A DNA stretch of 64,000 nucleotides from Streptoverticillium olivoreticuli subsp. olivoreticuli (GCF_003391135.1 NZ_CP031455.1:6847501-6911500), one strand, 5' to 3'; positions 29,706 through 39,078 are shown, counted from the first letter of the stretch. The notes: generated by a model not told the origin, from the sequence alone. Translations and numbers: made by a program.

Positions 29706-30824
29706 ATGGCAGGCACCGACCGCGAGAAGGCGCTGGACGCCGCGCTCGCACAGATTGAACGGCAATTCGGCAAGGGCGCCGTGATGCGCCTCGGCGACCG
29801 GCCGAACGACCCCATCGAGGTCATCCCCACCGGGTCGACCGCACTCGACGTCGCCCTCGGCGTCGGCGGGCTGCCCCGCGGCCGCGTCGTGGAGGTGTAC
29901 GGACCGGAGTCCTCCGGTAAGACCACCCTCACCCTGCACGCCGTGGCCAACGCCCAGAAGGCGGGCGGCACCGTCGCCTTCGTCGACGCGGAGCACGCGC
30001 TCGACCCGGAGTACGCGAAGGCGCTGGGCGTCGACACCGACAACCTCATCCTCTCCCAGCCGGACACCGGCGAGCAGGCGCTGGAAATTGTGGACATGCT
30101 GGTCCGCTCCGGCGCCCTCGACCTGATCGTCATCGACTCCGTCGCCGCGCTCGTGCCGCGTGCGGAGATCGAGGGCGAGATGGGCGACTCCCACGTCGGC
30201 CTCCAGGCGCGACTGATGAGCCAGGCGCTCCGCAAGATCACCAGCGCGCTCAACCAGTCCAAGACCACCGCGATCTTCATCAACCAGCTCCGCGAGAAGA
30301 TCGGCGTCATGTTCGGCTCGCCGGAGACGACGACCGGTGGCCGGGCCCTGAAGTTCTACGCCTCGGTGCGTCTGGACATCCGCCGCATCGAGACCCTCAA
30401 GGACGGCACGGAGGCCGTCGGCAACCGCACCCGCGTCAAGGTCGTCAAGAACAAGGTCGCGCCGCCCTTCAAGCAGGCCGAGTTCGACATCCTCTACGGC
30501 CAGGGCATCAGCCGCGAGGGCGGCCTGATCGACATGGGCGTGGAGCACGGCTTCGTCCGCAAGGCCGGCGCCTGGTACACGTACGAGGGCGACCAGCTCG
30601 GCCAGGGCAAGGAGAACGCCCGCAACTTCCTCAAGGACAACCCCGACCTCGCCAACGAGATCGAGAGGAAGATCAAGGAGAAGCTGGGCGTCGGCCCGAA
30701 GACCGAGACTCCGGCGGGCGAGCCCGGCGTGGACGCGGCGGGTGCGGGCGAGCCGGCCAAGTCGGTCCCGGCCCCGGCGAAGTCCACGGGCAAGGCGGCC
30801 AAGGCCACGGCTGCCAAGAGCTGA
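29706..30824 (+). CDS. recA: Recombinase RecA
   Basis: The 372-residue protein is a standard RecA: Walker A GPESSGKTTL, the dimer/filament segment QIERQFGKGAVMRLGD, Walker B DLIVIDSVAALVP, and the L2 region with INQLREKIGVMFGSPETTTG. The C-terminus has the Lys/Ala/Pro-rich extension common in Streptomyces (PAPAKSTGKAAKATAAKS). It drives homologous recombination and LexA self-cleavage. Two promoter-type elements stand upstream. recX follows after 4 nt, so the two are co-transcribed. Confidence 0.98.
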   Translation: MAGTDREKALDAALAQIERQFGKGAVMRLGDRPNDPIEVIPTGSTALDVALGVGGLPRGRVVEVYGPESSGKTTLTLHAVANAQKAGGTVAFVDAEHALDPEYAKALGVDTDNLILSQPDTGEQALEIVDMLVRSGALDLIVIDSVAALVPRAEIEGEMGDSHVGLQARLMSQALRKITSALNQSKTTAIFINQLREKIGVMFGSPETTTGGRALKFYASVRLDIRRIETLKDGTEAVGNRTRVKVVKNKVAPPFKQAEFDILYGQGISREGGLIDMGVEHGFVRKAGAWYTYEGDQLGQGKENARNFLKDNPDLANEIERKIKEKLGVGPKTETPAGEPGVDAAGAGEPAKSVPAPAKSTGKAAKATAAKS

Positions 30825-30828
30825 TCCC

Positions 30829-31452
30829 GTGACACGGCGATCGGAATACCCCCGGCCGGAGGCCGAGGGCCCGCCGGAGACGGGTGCGCACGACCGGACC
30901 TGTGGTGATGCCCCCTCCTCGTCGAGGGCCGGGGGTGGGACACCACCACGGCCGGAGGAGCAGGCGCGGGCGATCTGTCTGCGCCTGCTCACCGGATCCC
31001 CGCGCACCCGCAAGCAGCTCGCGGACGCGCTCGCCAAGCGGGGGATCCCGGCCGAGGTGGCGGAAGAGGTCCTGGCCCGCTTCGAGGACGTGGGCCTGAT
31101 CGACGACGCGGCCTTCGCCGACGCGTGGGTGGAGTCCCGGCACCACGGCCGGGGGCTCGCCCGCCGGGCCCTGGCGCGCGAGCTGCGCACCAAGGGGGTC
31201 GACTCCGCGGTGATCGACGAAGCGGTCGGGCAGCTGGACTCCGACCAGGAGGAGCACACGGCGCGTGAGCTGGTCCGGCGCAAGCTGCGGGCCACCCGCG
31301 GCCTGGACCGGGAGAAGCGGCTGCGCCGCCTCGCCGGGATGCTGGCCCGCAAGGGCTATGCGGAGGGCCTTGCCCTGCGCGTGGTGCGCCAGGCCCTGGA
31401 GGAGGAAGGCGAGGAAGCGGAGCTGCTGGACCACTGGCTGCCGGACGCCTGA
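30829..31452 (+). CDS. recX: RecA modulator RecX
   Basis: The 207-residue, highly charged helical protein has RecX repeats (RLLTGSPRTRKQLADAL, FEDVGLIDDAAFADAWVESR, ARRALARELRTKGVD). It caps and inhibits RecA filaments. The GTG start at 30829 lies 4 nt after the recA stop. The first 60 or so residues form a Pro/Gly-rich tail longer than in E. coli RecX, usual in actinomycetes. Confidence 0.92.
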   Translation: MTRRSEYPRPEAEGPPETGAHDRTCGDAPSSSRAGGGTPPRPEEQARAICLRLLTGSPRTRKQLADALAKRGIPAEVAEEVLARFEDVGLIDDAAFADAWVESRHHGRGLARRALARELRTKGVDSAVIDEAVGQLDSDQEEHTARELVRRKLRATRGLDREKRLRRLAGMLARKGYAEGLALRVVRQALEEEGEEAELLDHWLPDA

Positions 31453-31515
31453 GCCGGTGGCGCCCTAAGCGCCGGCAGCGTCCGGGTCCGGCCGCCCCGG
31501 TCCGGCCCCGCGGCG

Positions 31516-31890
31516 TCAGCGGCGCACCGGGAGTCCCGCCGCCCGCCAGGCCTGGAAGCCTCCGATCAGGTCCGTGGCGTGGCGCAGCCCCAGCAGGCGC
31601 AGGGACGCCGCGGCGAGGCTGGAGGCGTAGCCCTCGTTGCAGAGCACGACCACGCGCAGGTCGTGCCCGGTGGCCTCCGTCGCCCGGTGTTCGCTCAACG
31701 GGTCGAGCCGCCACTCCAGTTCATTGCGCTCCACGACGAGCGCCCCGGGGACGAGCCCGTCCCGCTCCCGCAGCGCCGCATAGCGGATGTCGACCAGCAG
31801 CCCGCCCCCGGCCTGGACCGCGGCCGCCTCCGCCGGGCCGAGGCGGTTCAGCTCCGCACGGGCGGCGGCCAGCAGTTCCTCGACCCTCAT
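31516..31890 (-). CDS. Rhodanese-like sulfurtransferase
   Basis: The 124-residue single rhodanese domain has the active-site Cys loop VVLCNEGYASSLAA, the LVDIRY start motif and the GGFQAWRAAGLPV end motif. It carries sulfane sulfur between thiols. The ATG overlaps the stop of the cysteine dioxygenase gene (ATGA), so the two are translated together and probably handle cysteine-derived sulfur. Confidence 0.88.
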   Translation of the reverse strand: MRVEELLAAARAELNRLGPAEAAAVQAGGGLLVDIRYAALRERDGLVPGALVVERNELEWRLDPLSEHRATEATGHDLRVVVLCNEGYASSLAAASLRLLGLRHATDLIGGFQAWRAAGLPVRR

Positions 31891-32456
31891 GCCCACTCCT
31901 GCGGCCACTCGACCTGCTCCAGCCGCAGCACCTGTCCCGTACGGCTGTAGCGCCGCATCATCGGGAGCGGCGGGTGGTAGGCGTGCACGGAGACCGCGTG
32001 CCCGGTCCGCGACGCGTTGGACACCTGGTGCACATGGTGCGGGCCGAAGGCCCGGCCCTGACCCTCGGAGAGCTGCTGTTCGCGGTCGACGCCGTCCGCC
32101 AGTTCCAGCACCTTCCAGCCCTCCGTGGGCAGTTGGGCGGCGAGCGACTGCTCGGTCAGCAGGCCCGCGGCCGTCGCGAAGGCGCCGTGCGAACCGCCGT
32201 GGTCGTGCCAGCCGGTCCCGGACCCCGGCGGCCAGCCGATCAGCCACGCCTCGCTGCCGCCCGGGCCCGACAGCCGCATCCATGTGCGGCCCTCGGGATC
32301 GAGCGGGAGAGAGGCGACCAGCGCGGTGTCGGCGGCCGTGCTGCGGGCGAAGTCGAGGAGTTCGGCCCCGGAGGGCGCCGCGGACGGGTTCGCGGGAGAG
32401 GTGACGGCCGACCGGTGCCGGGCTGAGGGCACAGGTACGGGCAGGGGAAGAAACAC
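31887..32456 (-). CDS. Cysteine dioxygenase family protein
   Basis: The 189-residue cupin has the metal-binding histidines in WHDHGGSHGAF and in FGPHHVHQVSN, as in bacterial cysteine dioxygenases, which oxidise cysteine to cysteine sulfinate. The GTG start at 32456 is preceded by aggacgg. A 23-codon cysteine-containing leader (32529-32600) lies 72 nt upstream on the same strand. The downstream partner is a rhodanese. Confidence 0.85.
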   Translation of the reverse strand: MFLPLPVPVPSARHRSAVTSPANPSAAPSGAELLDFARSTAADTALVASLPLDPEGRTWMRLSGPGGSEAWLIGWPPGSGTGWHDHGGSHGAFATAAGLLTEQSLAAQLPTEGWKVLELADGVDREQQLSEGQGRAFGPHHVHQVSNASRTGHAVSVHAYHPPLPMMRRYSRTGQVLRLEQVEWPQEWA

Positions 32457-32528
32457 AGGGGACCGTCCTGAGTGATCGCGAAGGTGCGCGCGGCGGCACT
32501 CGGCGCGGCCACGCGAAGGGGAAGCGGA

Positions 32529-32600
32529 TCAGCAGGACGGACGACAGACGCAGCCCGCATAGCGGACGAGGTCGAGATGGACCCTCCGCCAGAAACGCAC
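32529..32600 (-). CDS. Cysteine-containing leader peptide upstream of cysteine dioxygenase
   Basis: A 23-codon frame starts GTG at 32600 and ends TGA at 32529. The peptide begins MRFWRRVHLDLVRY and ends CVCRPSC, with cysteines at 17, 19 and 23. The RRxHxDLxR core followed by cysteines is the hallmark of the actinobacterial 'putative leader peptide' group found upstream of sulfur genes; polycysteine leaders act as cysteine-sensing attenuators in mycobacteria. There is no clear ribosome site. A TTGACT at 32628-32623 is a possible -35. Confidence 0.75.
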   Translation of the reverse strand: MRFWRRVHLDLVRYAGCVCRPSC

Positions 32601-32648
32601 GCCGCTGTCAGTCACGTTCCGTAGTCAACCATGGCCGTTGCGGGCAGG

Positions 32649-34403
32649 TCAACGGTTGGCCGTGGCCTCACTGGGCGCTCCGTCGGGGTCACCCGCGCGC
32701 CCCGCGCCGCCGCCCTCCCCGTCGGAGCCCCCTTCCGCTCCCTCGGCACCCGCCGCCTGTCCGCGCGGCGTCGCCGACCCGCCCCGTACCGCGTCCGCGC
32801 ACGCGTACAGCTCCGCGGGCCGCACCCCCGCCATCGCCGCGACCAGGTGCCCGTCCGGGCGCACCATCAGCACGGTGTGCGCGGACGCCCCCGGATACGC
32901 CTCGGCGACCAGCAGCTCCGCCCGCATGGGCAGCGCGCCGATGGCGGCCGAGAGCCCCGGCATGAGCCCCGCGCCCAGCCAGTGCCGCCGCTCCCACACA
33001 CCCGTGCCGGGCGCGACCAGGACCACCAGCAGATCGCCGCCCAGCCGCTCCCGCAGCCCGACCACCGAGCCGTCCGGAGCGGTGACCGGAACGTCCTCGA
33101 CCGGATCGCCGGGGGCCGTGGCCACCGGGACGGCGCCCGTGGGCGGCCCGGCCGGTGCCAGGGGCGTGCGGTCGTAGACGGGGGGCGCGGCGAGCGTCCC
33201 GCGCCCCAGGTGACCGTCGGTGAGCAGCTCGTCGTGTCCGCGCACGGCGCCCGGGACCAGCGCGCGCCGTGCCGTGTGCCACCCGCCCGAGCTCCGTACC
33301 GCCGTCAGGGCGCGGTCGGCGGCGCGCAGCCGGGCCACGATCGCCCCGCGGCGCTCCGCCTGATAGCTGTCGAGCAGGGTCTCGGAGGCGCCGTGGTGCC
33401 AGGCGAGAGCGAGCTTCCACGCCAGGTTCTCCGCGTCCCGCAGGCCCTCGTCCAGCCCTTGGGTGCCGAGCGCCCCGAGCAGGTGGGCGGCGTCGCCGGC
33501 GAGGAAGGCCCGCCCCGTGCGCATGCGGCGCGTGAGCCGGTGGTGCACCGCGTGCACACCGGTGTCCAGGAGTTCGTACGGCGGCACCTCGCCGCACCAT
33601 GTCGACAGGGAGTCGCGGACCAGCGTGAGCAGGGCGTCGGGAGTGACCAGGTCGCCGCCCGGCGGCAGCAGCCAGTCGAGCCGCCACACGCCGTCCGGCA
33701 GCGGACGGGCCGTCACCTCACCGCCGCGCGGCGGTGACCGGTGCAGCACCGCCTCGCCGGGCCAGGGGAGTTCGGTGCGCAGCGCGGCGACGGCGTACCG
33801 CTCGACGGCCGTGCGCCCCGGGAAGCGGGCGCCCAGCAGCTTGCGCACGGTCGACCGGGCGCCGTCGCAGCCGACGAGGTAACTGCCCCGCCAATGGCCG
33901 CCGTTGCTGCCCCGCGTGTGCGCGGTGATTCCGGCGGAATCCTGCCGCAGGCTGTCCAGGTGGCCGCCGGGGACGATCCGTACGCCGCTCCGGCGGGCGA
34001 GCGCCGCGCGCAGCTCCCGTGTCAGCGCGTGCTGCGGGAGGTGCAACGGCGAGACCTCGCGGGCCTCCTGCGGGGCCGTGACGGCCTCCTCCGCGGCCTC
34101 CTCGGCACCGTCGGCCCCCGCGGGCCGCCGGGGCTCCGCGAAGGGCACCTGGGCGGCCACGGCGCGGCGGCGCAGGGTCCGCCAGCCGGTCCACCGGGTG
34201 CCGCCCTCCAGGGCGCACCCCAGGCGCTCCAGCATCTCGGCGGTGTCCGGGCGCAGCACGGCCGTGCGGGCCGGGCGCTCCTCCTCCCCGGTGCCGTCGG
34301 CGGGGGTCTCGTCGAGGACGACGACGCGGACCTCGCGGCGGGCCAGGGTGAGCGCGAGCGTGAGGCCGACCGGCCCCGCCCCGACGACGATCACCGGGTC
34401 CAC
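32649..34403 (-). CDS. FAD-dependent aromatic-ring-type monooxygenase
   Basis: The 584-residue group A flavoprotein monooxygenase has the FAD Rossmann motif (VIVVGAGPVGLTLALTLA), the ribose-binding GD motif (AFLAGDAAHLLGALGTQG, then DEGLRDAENLAWKL), and a C-terminal thioredoxin-like part (about 430-584) as in the PheA/TfdB/MhpA group. The substrate is unknown; typical ones are phenols, polyketides or antibiotics such as rifampicin. The GTG at 34403 (VDPVIVVG) has ggag upstream. It is a single gene, with the imperfect inverted repeat GCAACCC-att-gcGGGTGC in its upstream region. Confidence 0.88.
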   Translation of the reverse strand: MDPVIVVGAGPVGLTLALTLARREVRVVVLDETPADGTGEEERPARTAVLRPDTAEMLERLGCALEGGTRWTGWRTLRRRAVAAQVPFAEPRRPAGADGAEEAAEEAVTAPQEAREVSPLHLPQHALTRELRAALARRSGVRIVPGGHLDSLRQDSAGITAHTRGSNGGHWRGSYLVGCDGARSTVRKLLGARFPGRTAVERYAVAALRTELPWPGEAVLHRSPPRGGEVTARPLPDGVWRLDWLLPPGGDLVTPDALLTLVRDSLSTWCGEVPPYELLDTGVHAVHHRLTRRMRTGRAFLAGDAAHLLGALGTQGLDEGLRDAENLAWKLALAWHHGASETLLDSYQAERRGAIVARLRAADRALTAVRSSGGWHTARRALVPGAVRGHDELLTDGHLGRGTLAAPPVYDRTPLAPAGPPTGAVPVATAPGDPVEDVPVTAPDGSVVGLRERLGGDLLVVLVAPGTGVWERRHWLGAGLMPGLSAAIGALPMRAELLVAEAYPGASAHTVLMVRPDGHLVAAMAGVRPAELYACADAVRGGSATPRGQAAGAEGAEGGSDGEGGGAGRAGDPDGAPSEATANR

Positions 34404-34645
34404 GGCACCGCTCCCTGCGTGCCGCGGCGGCCGACGGCCGCGCCGTGGGCTCCGCGGTGCGTACGGACCGCGCGCACCGCTCGGTGCGCGCGGGGGCCGG
34501 CGGGGGGGACACGGTGCTCGATCACAGAACGTATGCAACCCATTGCGGGTGCTTGCGTCAAGTGATCAGGGCTCTCGTCGCGGCGCGCCGGTGCGGGCGC
34601 GCCCCGTCGCCGACCGCGGCCGACGGGGCGTCACCCGCGCCGTGC

Positions 34646-35563
34646 TCAGCCGGTCTTGGGGCCGTCCGTGCCGGGCGCGCCGGTGGCGCCCGCCGCCCCG
34701 AGCCCGGGACCGGCCATGACGGCGGCGCCGGGCGCGGCCATCGGCGGCGGGGTGCCCTTGCGCGAGCGCTTCGTGCGCCGTTCGACCCAGGTCGCGACGG
34801 AGGACAGCGCCATGCACAGCAGGATGTAGATCGAACCGAAGACGATCACCATCGGGATGAAGGCGTAGACGCCGTTCACGGGCGGCCGCTGCTCCGCGAA
34901 CCGCTTGCCGACGAACAGCAGCTCCTCGTAGACGATGATGTAGCCGAGCGAGGTGTCCTTGAGGGTCACCACGAGCTGGCTGATGATCGACGGCAGCATC
35001 GTACGGACGGCCTGGGGGACGAGGACGCTCGTCATCACCTGCGTCTTGCGCAGGCCCAGCGCGTACGCCGCCTCGCCCTGGCCCTTGGGCAGCGCGTTGA
35101 TCCCGGAGCGGAAGATCTCCGACTGCACCGAGCCGTTGTAGAGCGTCAGCCCTATGACGAGCGCCCACATCGGGTCCGAGGTGAAGACGGCCGCCCACAG
35201 CAGGAAGATCATGATGAGCAGCGGCATGGCGCGGAACGCCTCGACGGCCACGACGCCGATCCAGCGCACCGGTTTGTGATCGGACAGCCGGGCGGCCGTC
35301 AGCACCACACCGAGCACGACCGACAGGGCGGCGGCGATCGCGAAGGTCTCGACCGTGGTCCGCAGGCCGTCGAGGATCTGCCGCTGGGTGCTGCTGTATT
35401 CGTAGATGTTCCACAGGTCGCCCTGGAACTGCCCGGTGTCGTCCAGCCGGTAGACGACGAAGGCGACCAGTCCGAGCACGGCGACGCTGGAGAGGATGCC
35501 GTAGACGCGGTTGCGGGCCCGCGCCTTGGGGCCGGGTACGTCGAAGAGGACGCTCGCGCTCAT
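34646..35563 (-). CDS. gluD: Glutamate ABC transporter permease GluD
   Basis: The 305-residue His/Glu/Gln/Arg/opine-type permease has an N-terminal cytoplasmic part, five or so membrane helices and the EAA-loop region GQGEAAYALGLRKTQ. The C-terminus is Gly/Ala-rich. The start (MSASVLFDVPG) overlaps the gluC stop by 4 nt. It is the last gene of the gluABCD operon, which imports glutamate in corynebacteria and streptomycetes. Confidence 0.92.
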   Translation of the reverse strand: MSASVLFDVPGPKARARNRVYGILSSVAVLGLVAFVVYRLDDTGQFQGDLWNIYEYSSTQRQILDGLRTTVETFAIAAALSVVLGVVLTAARLSDHKPVRWIGVVAVEAFRAMPLLIMIFLLWAAVFTSDPMWALVIGLTLYNGSVQSEIFRSGINALPKGQGEAAYALGLRKTQVMTSVLVPQAVRTMLPSIISQLVVTLKDTSLGYIIVYEELLFVGKRFAEQRPPVNGVYAFIPMVIVFGSIYILLCMALSSVATWVERRTKRSRKGTPPPMAAPGAAVMAGPGLGAAGATGAPGTDGPKTG

Positions 35564-36210
35564 CGGGCCACCGCCAGCCGGTTCTCCAGCAGCCGGAACA
35601 GCCCGCTGATGGCGAAGGTGATGACGACGTAACAGATCGCGATCCACAGGAAGATCACGAAGATGTTGTAGCCCGAGTCGGCGTTGAGGGTCTTCTGCAC
35701 GGATCCCAGCTCGGTGACGTTGAAGCTCGACGCGATCGTGGTGTTCTTGGCGAGCGCGATCATCAGGCTGCCGAGCGGTGGCACGGCCGTCCGGGTGGCC
35801 TGTGGCAGCACGATCTGGCCGAGCGTCTGGTTGAAGGTCATCCCGATGGACCGGGCGGCCTCCGCCTGGCCCACCGGAACGGCGTTGATGCCCGACCTGA
35901 TGGCCTCGCAGACGAAGGCCGAGGTGTAGCTGCCCAGGGCCATGACGGCGAGCCAGAAGGAGTCCCACCCTTTGAGGCCCAGCGCCGGGAGGCCCAGGGT
36001 GACGGCGAGGAAGAGCAGCACCAGGGGCGTGTTGAGCAGCAGGGTCACCCAGGTGCTGCCGAATATTCGCAGGGCGGGCACGGGCGAGACGCGGAACGCC
36101 GCGATCAGGATGCCCACCACCAGGGCGAGCAGCGCGCTGAGCACGGTCAGTTCCACGGTGCCGACGAAGCCTTCGCGGAACATCGCGAAGTTGTCCGACA
36201 GAACGTTCAC
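35560..36210 (-). CDS. gluC: Glutamate ABC transporter permease GluC
   Basis: The 216-residue permease has five membrane helices and the EAA loop VGQAEAARSIGMTFNQTLG. The GTG start at 36210 has ggagag upstream. It pairs with GluD to form the heteromeric membrane channel. It follows gluB by 41 nt and overlaps gluD. Confidence 0.93.
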   Translation of the reverse strand: MNVLSDNFAMFREGFVGTVELTVLSALLALVVGILIAAFRVSPVPALRIFGSTWVTLLLNTPLVLLFLAVTLGLPALGLKGWDSFWLAVMALGSYTSAFVCEAIRSGINAVPVGQAEAARSIGMTFNQTLGQIVLPQATRTAVPPLGSLMIALAKNTTIASSFNVTELGSVQKTLNADSGYNIFVIFLWIAICYVVITFAISGLFRLLENRLAVAR

Positions 36211-36251
36211 GTCAACTCTCCGGAGTTCGCGTGGCGGAGATCCGCCGCCGG

Positions 36252-37169
36252 TCAGTAGCGGTCGACCGCGGGCGGGGTCGTGGCCGGGATGCCGGAGAGG
36301 CCGAGCGTGGCGTCGTACGCCTTCTTCCAGTCGCCGTTCTTCTCATGGGCCTCGATGGCGTTGTCGACGGCGTCGCGCAGCGCCTTGTCGTCCTTCTTCA
36401 GGCCGACGCCGTACGGCTCCTTGGAGAACGGATTGCCGACGACCTTCAGGGCGCCCTTGTTCTCCGCCGCGTAGCCCTTGAGGATCGAGTCGTCCGTGGT
36501 GACGGCGTCCACCGAGCCGCCCACGAGCTGCTGCACGCACAGCTGGTAGCCCTGCTGCGACATGGCCTCGGCCACGCCGTACTTGGCCTCCTTGATCCGC
36601 TTGAGCGGCGTGGAACCGGCCGCCGAGCAGACCTTCTTGCCCTTGAGGTCATCCGGGCCCTTGATGCTGCTGTCGGCCTTCACCAGCAGGTCCTGGCCGG
36701 CGACGTAGTACGGGCCGCCGAAGCCGACCTGCTTCTTGCGCTCGTCGTTGATCGTGTACGTGCCGACGTACAGGTCGACGCCCCCCGTGGCGATCTGGGT
36801 CTCACGGGCCTCGGAGGGGATGGTCTTGAAGGTGATGTGGTCCTCGTCGAAGCCGAGGTCGGCCGCGATCATCCGGGCGATCTCCACGTCGAAGCCGGAG
36901 CGCTTCTTGGTGCTGGGGTTCTCGAAGCCGAGGCCGGGCTGGTCGGCCTTGGTGCCGATGGTGATCTTCTTGCCCTTGATCTTCTCGAAGACGGGCGAAC
37001 CCTTGACGTCCGCCGCGGTGTTCACCTTGTAGGTCGGCGCGGCCGGTGCCGGCTTCCCGTCGCTCGCCTTGTCGCTCTTGTCGTCAGGGCTGCCCGACTT
37101 GCCGCAGGCGGACGCGGTGAGCGCCAGCACCACGACGGCGGCCGCTGCGGCGGTTTTGCGGAGCTTCAT
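36252..37169 (-). CDS. gluB: Glutamate-binding lipoprotein GluB
   Basis: The 305-residue extracellular binding protein has a lipoprotein signal (MKLRKTAAAAAVVVLALTASAC, split here: VVVLALTASAC is the lipobox region). The SBP_bac_3 fold has GFDVEIARMIAADLG and AAGSTPLKRI. It captures amino acids and delivers them to GluCD. The ATG at 37169 has aaagga 8 nt upstream. It lies 131 nt after gluA. Confidence 0.94.
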   Translation of the reverse strand: MKLRKTAAAAAVVVLALTASACGKSGSPDDKSDKASDGKPAPAAPTYKVNTAADVKGSPVFEKIKGKKITIGTKADQPGLGFENPSTKKRSGFDVEIARMIAADLGFDEDHITFKTIPSEARETQIATGGVDLYVGTYTINDERKKQVGFGGPYYVAGQDLLVKADSSIKGPDDLKGKKVCSAAGSTPLKRIKEAKYGVAEAMSQQGYQLCVQQLVGGSVDAVTTDDSILKGYAAENKGALKVVGNPFSKEPYGVGLKKDDKALRDAVDNAIEAHEKNGDWKKAYDATLGLSGIPATTPPAVDRY

Positions 37170-37300
37170 GGTGAACATCCTTTGCGTCTGCGGGCGTTGT
37201 CGAAAGGTGTGCGGCGCCGACGTGGTCACAGCGGGAAGGGCGCAGCGGCCGTTGCCGAGGAGCACGCGGTGAGCGGACGTCGGGCCGCGTCGGGCGCGGG

Positions 37301-38086
37301 TCAGTGGTGGAGGATCTTCGACAGGAAGTCCTTCGCCCGGTCGCTCCGCGGATTGCTGAAGAACTGGTCCGGCCGCGCCTCCTCGACGATGCGGCCGTCC
37401 GCCATGAAGACGACGCGGTTGGCGGCCGAGCGGGCGAAGCCCATCTCGTGGGTGACGACGACCATCGTCATACCGTCCCGGGCGAGCTGCTGCATGACCT
37501 CCAGCACCTCATTGATCATCTCCGGGTCGAGCGCCGACGTCGGCTCGTCGAAGAGCATCAGCTTCGGCTCCATGGCCAGCGCCCGGGCTATCGCCACCCG
37601 CTGCTGCTGACCACCGGACAGCTGCGCGGGGTACTTGTCGGCCTGGGCGCCCACGCCGACGCGGTCGAGCAGGTCGCGCGCCTTCTTCTCGGCCGCCTTG
37701 CGGTCCGTCCTGCGGACCTTGACCTGGCCCAGCGTCACATTCTCCAGCACCGTCTTGTGGGCGAAGAGGTTGAAGGACTGGAAGACCATGCCGACGTCGG
37801 CGCGCAGCCGCGCCAGCTCCTTGCCCTCCTGGGGCAGCGGCCGGCCGTCGATGGTGATCGAGCCGGAGTCGGTGGTCTCCAGCCGGTTGATCGTCCGGCA
37901 CAGGGTGGACTTCCCGGACCCCGACGGACCGATGACGACGACGACTTCGCCGCGCGCGATGGTCAGGTCGATGTCCTGGAGGACATGCAGGGCGCCGAAG
38001 TGCTTGTTGACGCTGTTCAGGACGACCAGTGCGTCCGGGGGAGCCGCAGCGGCCGCCGCGGCATCGGTCACCGATACTTCGCTCAT
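37301..38086 (-). CDS. gluA: Glutamate ABC transporter ATPase GluA
   Basis: The 261-residue ATPase has Walker A GPSGSGKSTL, signature LSGGQQQRVAIARAL, Walker B LMLFDEPTSALDPE and the H-loop VVTHEMGFA. It powers glutamate uptake by GluCD. The ATG at 38086 has GAGG 7 nt upstream; an ATG at 38104 is possible but sits against the ribosome site. It is the first gene of gluABCD, divergent from gluR across a 269-nt region with an AT-rich core at about 38153-38185, a plausible GluR target region. Confidence 0.93.
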   Translation of the reverse strand: MSEVSVTDAAAAAAAPPDALVVLNSVNKHFGALHVLQDIDLTIARGEVVVVIGPSGSGKSTLCRTINRLETTDSGSITIDGRPLPQEGKELARLRADVGMVFQSFNLFAHKTVLENVTLGQVKVRRTDRKAAEKKARDLLDRVGVGAQADKYPAQLSGGQQQRVAIARALAMEPKLMLFDEPTSALDPEMINEVLEVMQQLARDGMTMVVVTHEMGFARSAANRVVFMADGRIVEEARPDQFFSNPRSDRAKDFLSKILHH

Positions 38087-38355
38087 CGGCGTTCCTCGCT
38101 CCATCCTCCTCGGTTGGGGAGGACCCTAATCAGCGGGAACGACCAGCGTCATTACATCTGAGCTGAAATTGAGCATAACGATCCGGCGGCAAAGGGACAC
38201 TCCGTGTGAAGGGGGCGCGCGGCGCACACACGGGTGGTGCGGGCGTACCGGCTGGGTAACGGAAGCTCCTACACCCCCGCAACCCCCTTGACGGGGTGGG
38301 CGTCCATCAGCGTGGATGCGGTGTTGCGACACCACGGCCGGACGGAGGGCGCGGA

Positions 38356-39063
38356 TTGAGACTGCTGCTCGTGGAGGACGACGACCATGTCGCCGCCGCC
38401 CTGTCCGCGGTGCTGGCCCGGCACGGATTCGACGTCACCCACGCCCGCAGCGGCGAGGAGGCCCTCCGGGCGCTGCTGCCCGCCGGGGGCGCCCCCTTCG
38501 CCGTCGTCCTGCTCGACCTCGGCCTGCCCGACCAGGACGGCTTCGAGGTCTGCGGCAGGATCCGCAAGCTCACCGCCACCCCCGTCATCATGGTCACCGC
38601 CCGCGCCGACACCCGCTCCAAGATCCACGGCCTCAACCTCGGTGCCGACGACTATGTGGTGAAGCCCTACGACACCGGCGAACTCCTCGCCCGCATCCAC
38701 GCCGTCGCCCGGCGCACCCCGCCCACCGACAACGGCGTCGAGGACGCCCACGACCTCGACGGCCCGCGGGCACTGCACCTGGGCGCGCTGACCGTCGAGC
38801 TCCCCAACCGGGAGGTGTCCGTCAGCGGCACGCCCGTCCCGCTCACCCGCAAGGAATTCGACCTCCTGGCGCTGCTCGCCCAGCGCCCCGGGGTCGTCTT
38901 CCGGCGCGAACAGATCATCAGCGAGGTGTGGCGCACCAGTTGGGAGGGCACCGGACGCACGCTGGAGGTGCACATCGCCTCGCTCCGCTCCAAGCTGGGC
39001 ATGCCCGCCCTCATCGAGACGGTGCGTGGCGTCGGCTACAAAATCGTCGTCCCGGCCGCGTGA
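38356..39063 (+). CDS. gluR: GluR, OmpR-type response regulator
   Basis: The 235-residue regulator has a receiver (RLLLVEDDDHVAAAL, phospho-acceptor Asp in VVLLDLGLPDQDG, Lys in YVVKPYDTG) and a winged-helix output (TRKEFDLLALLAQRPG, HIASLRSKLG). In S. coelicolor GluR with GluK controls gluABCD in response to glutamate; position and orientation fit. The TTG start at 38356 has GGAGGG 6 nt upstream and gives a normal receiver start. Confidence 0.88.
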   Translation: MRLLLVEDDDHVAAALSAVLARHGFDVTHARSGEEALRALLPAGGAPFAVVLLDLGLPDQDGFEVCGRIRKLTATPVIMVTARADTRSKIHGLNLGADDYVVKPYDTGELLARIHAVARRTPPTDNGVEDAHDLDGPRALHLGALTVELPNREVSVSGTPVPLTRKEFDLLALLAQRPGVVFRREQIISEVWRTSWEGTGRTLEVHIASLRSKLGMPALIETVRGVGYKIVVPAA

Positions 39064-39078
39064 CGGTCGTACGAACCC

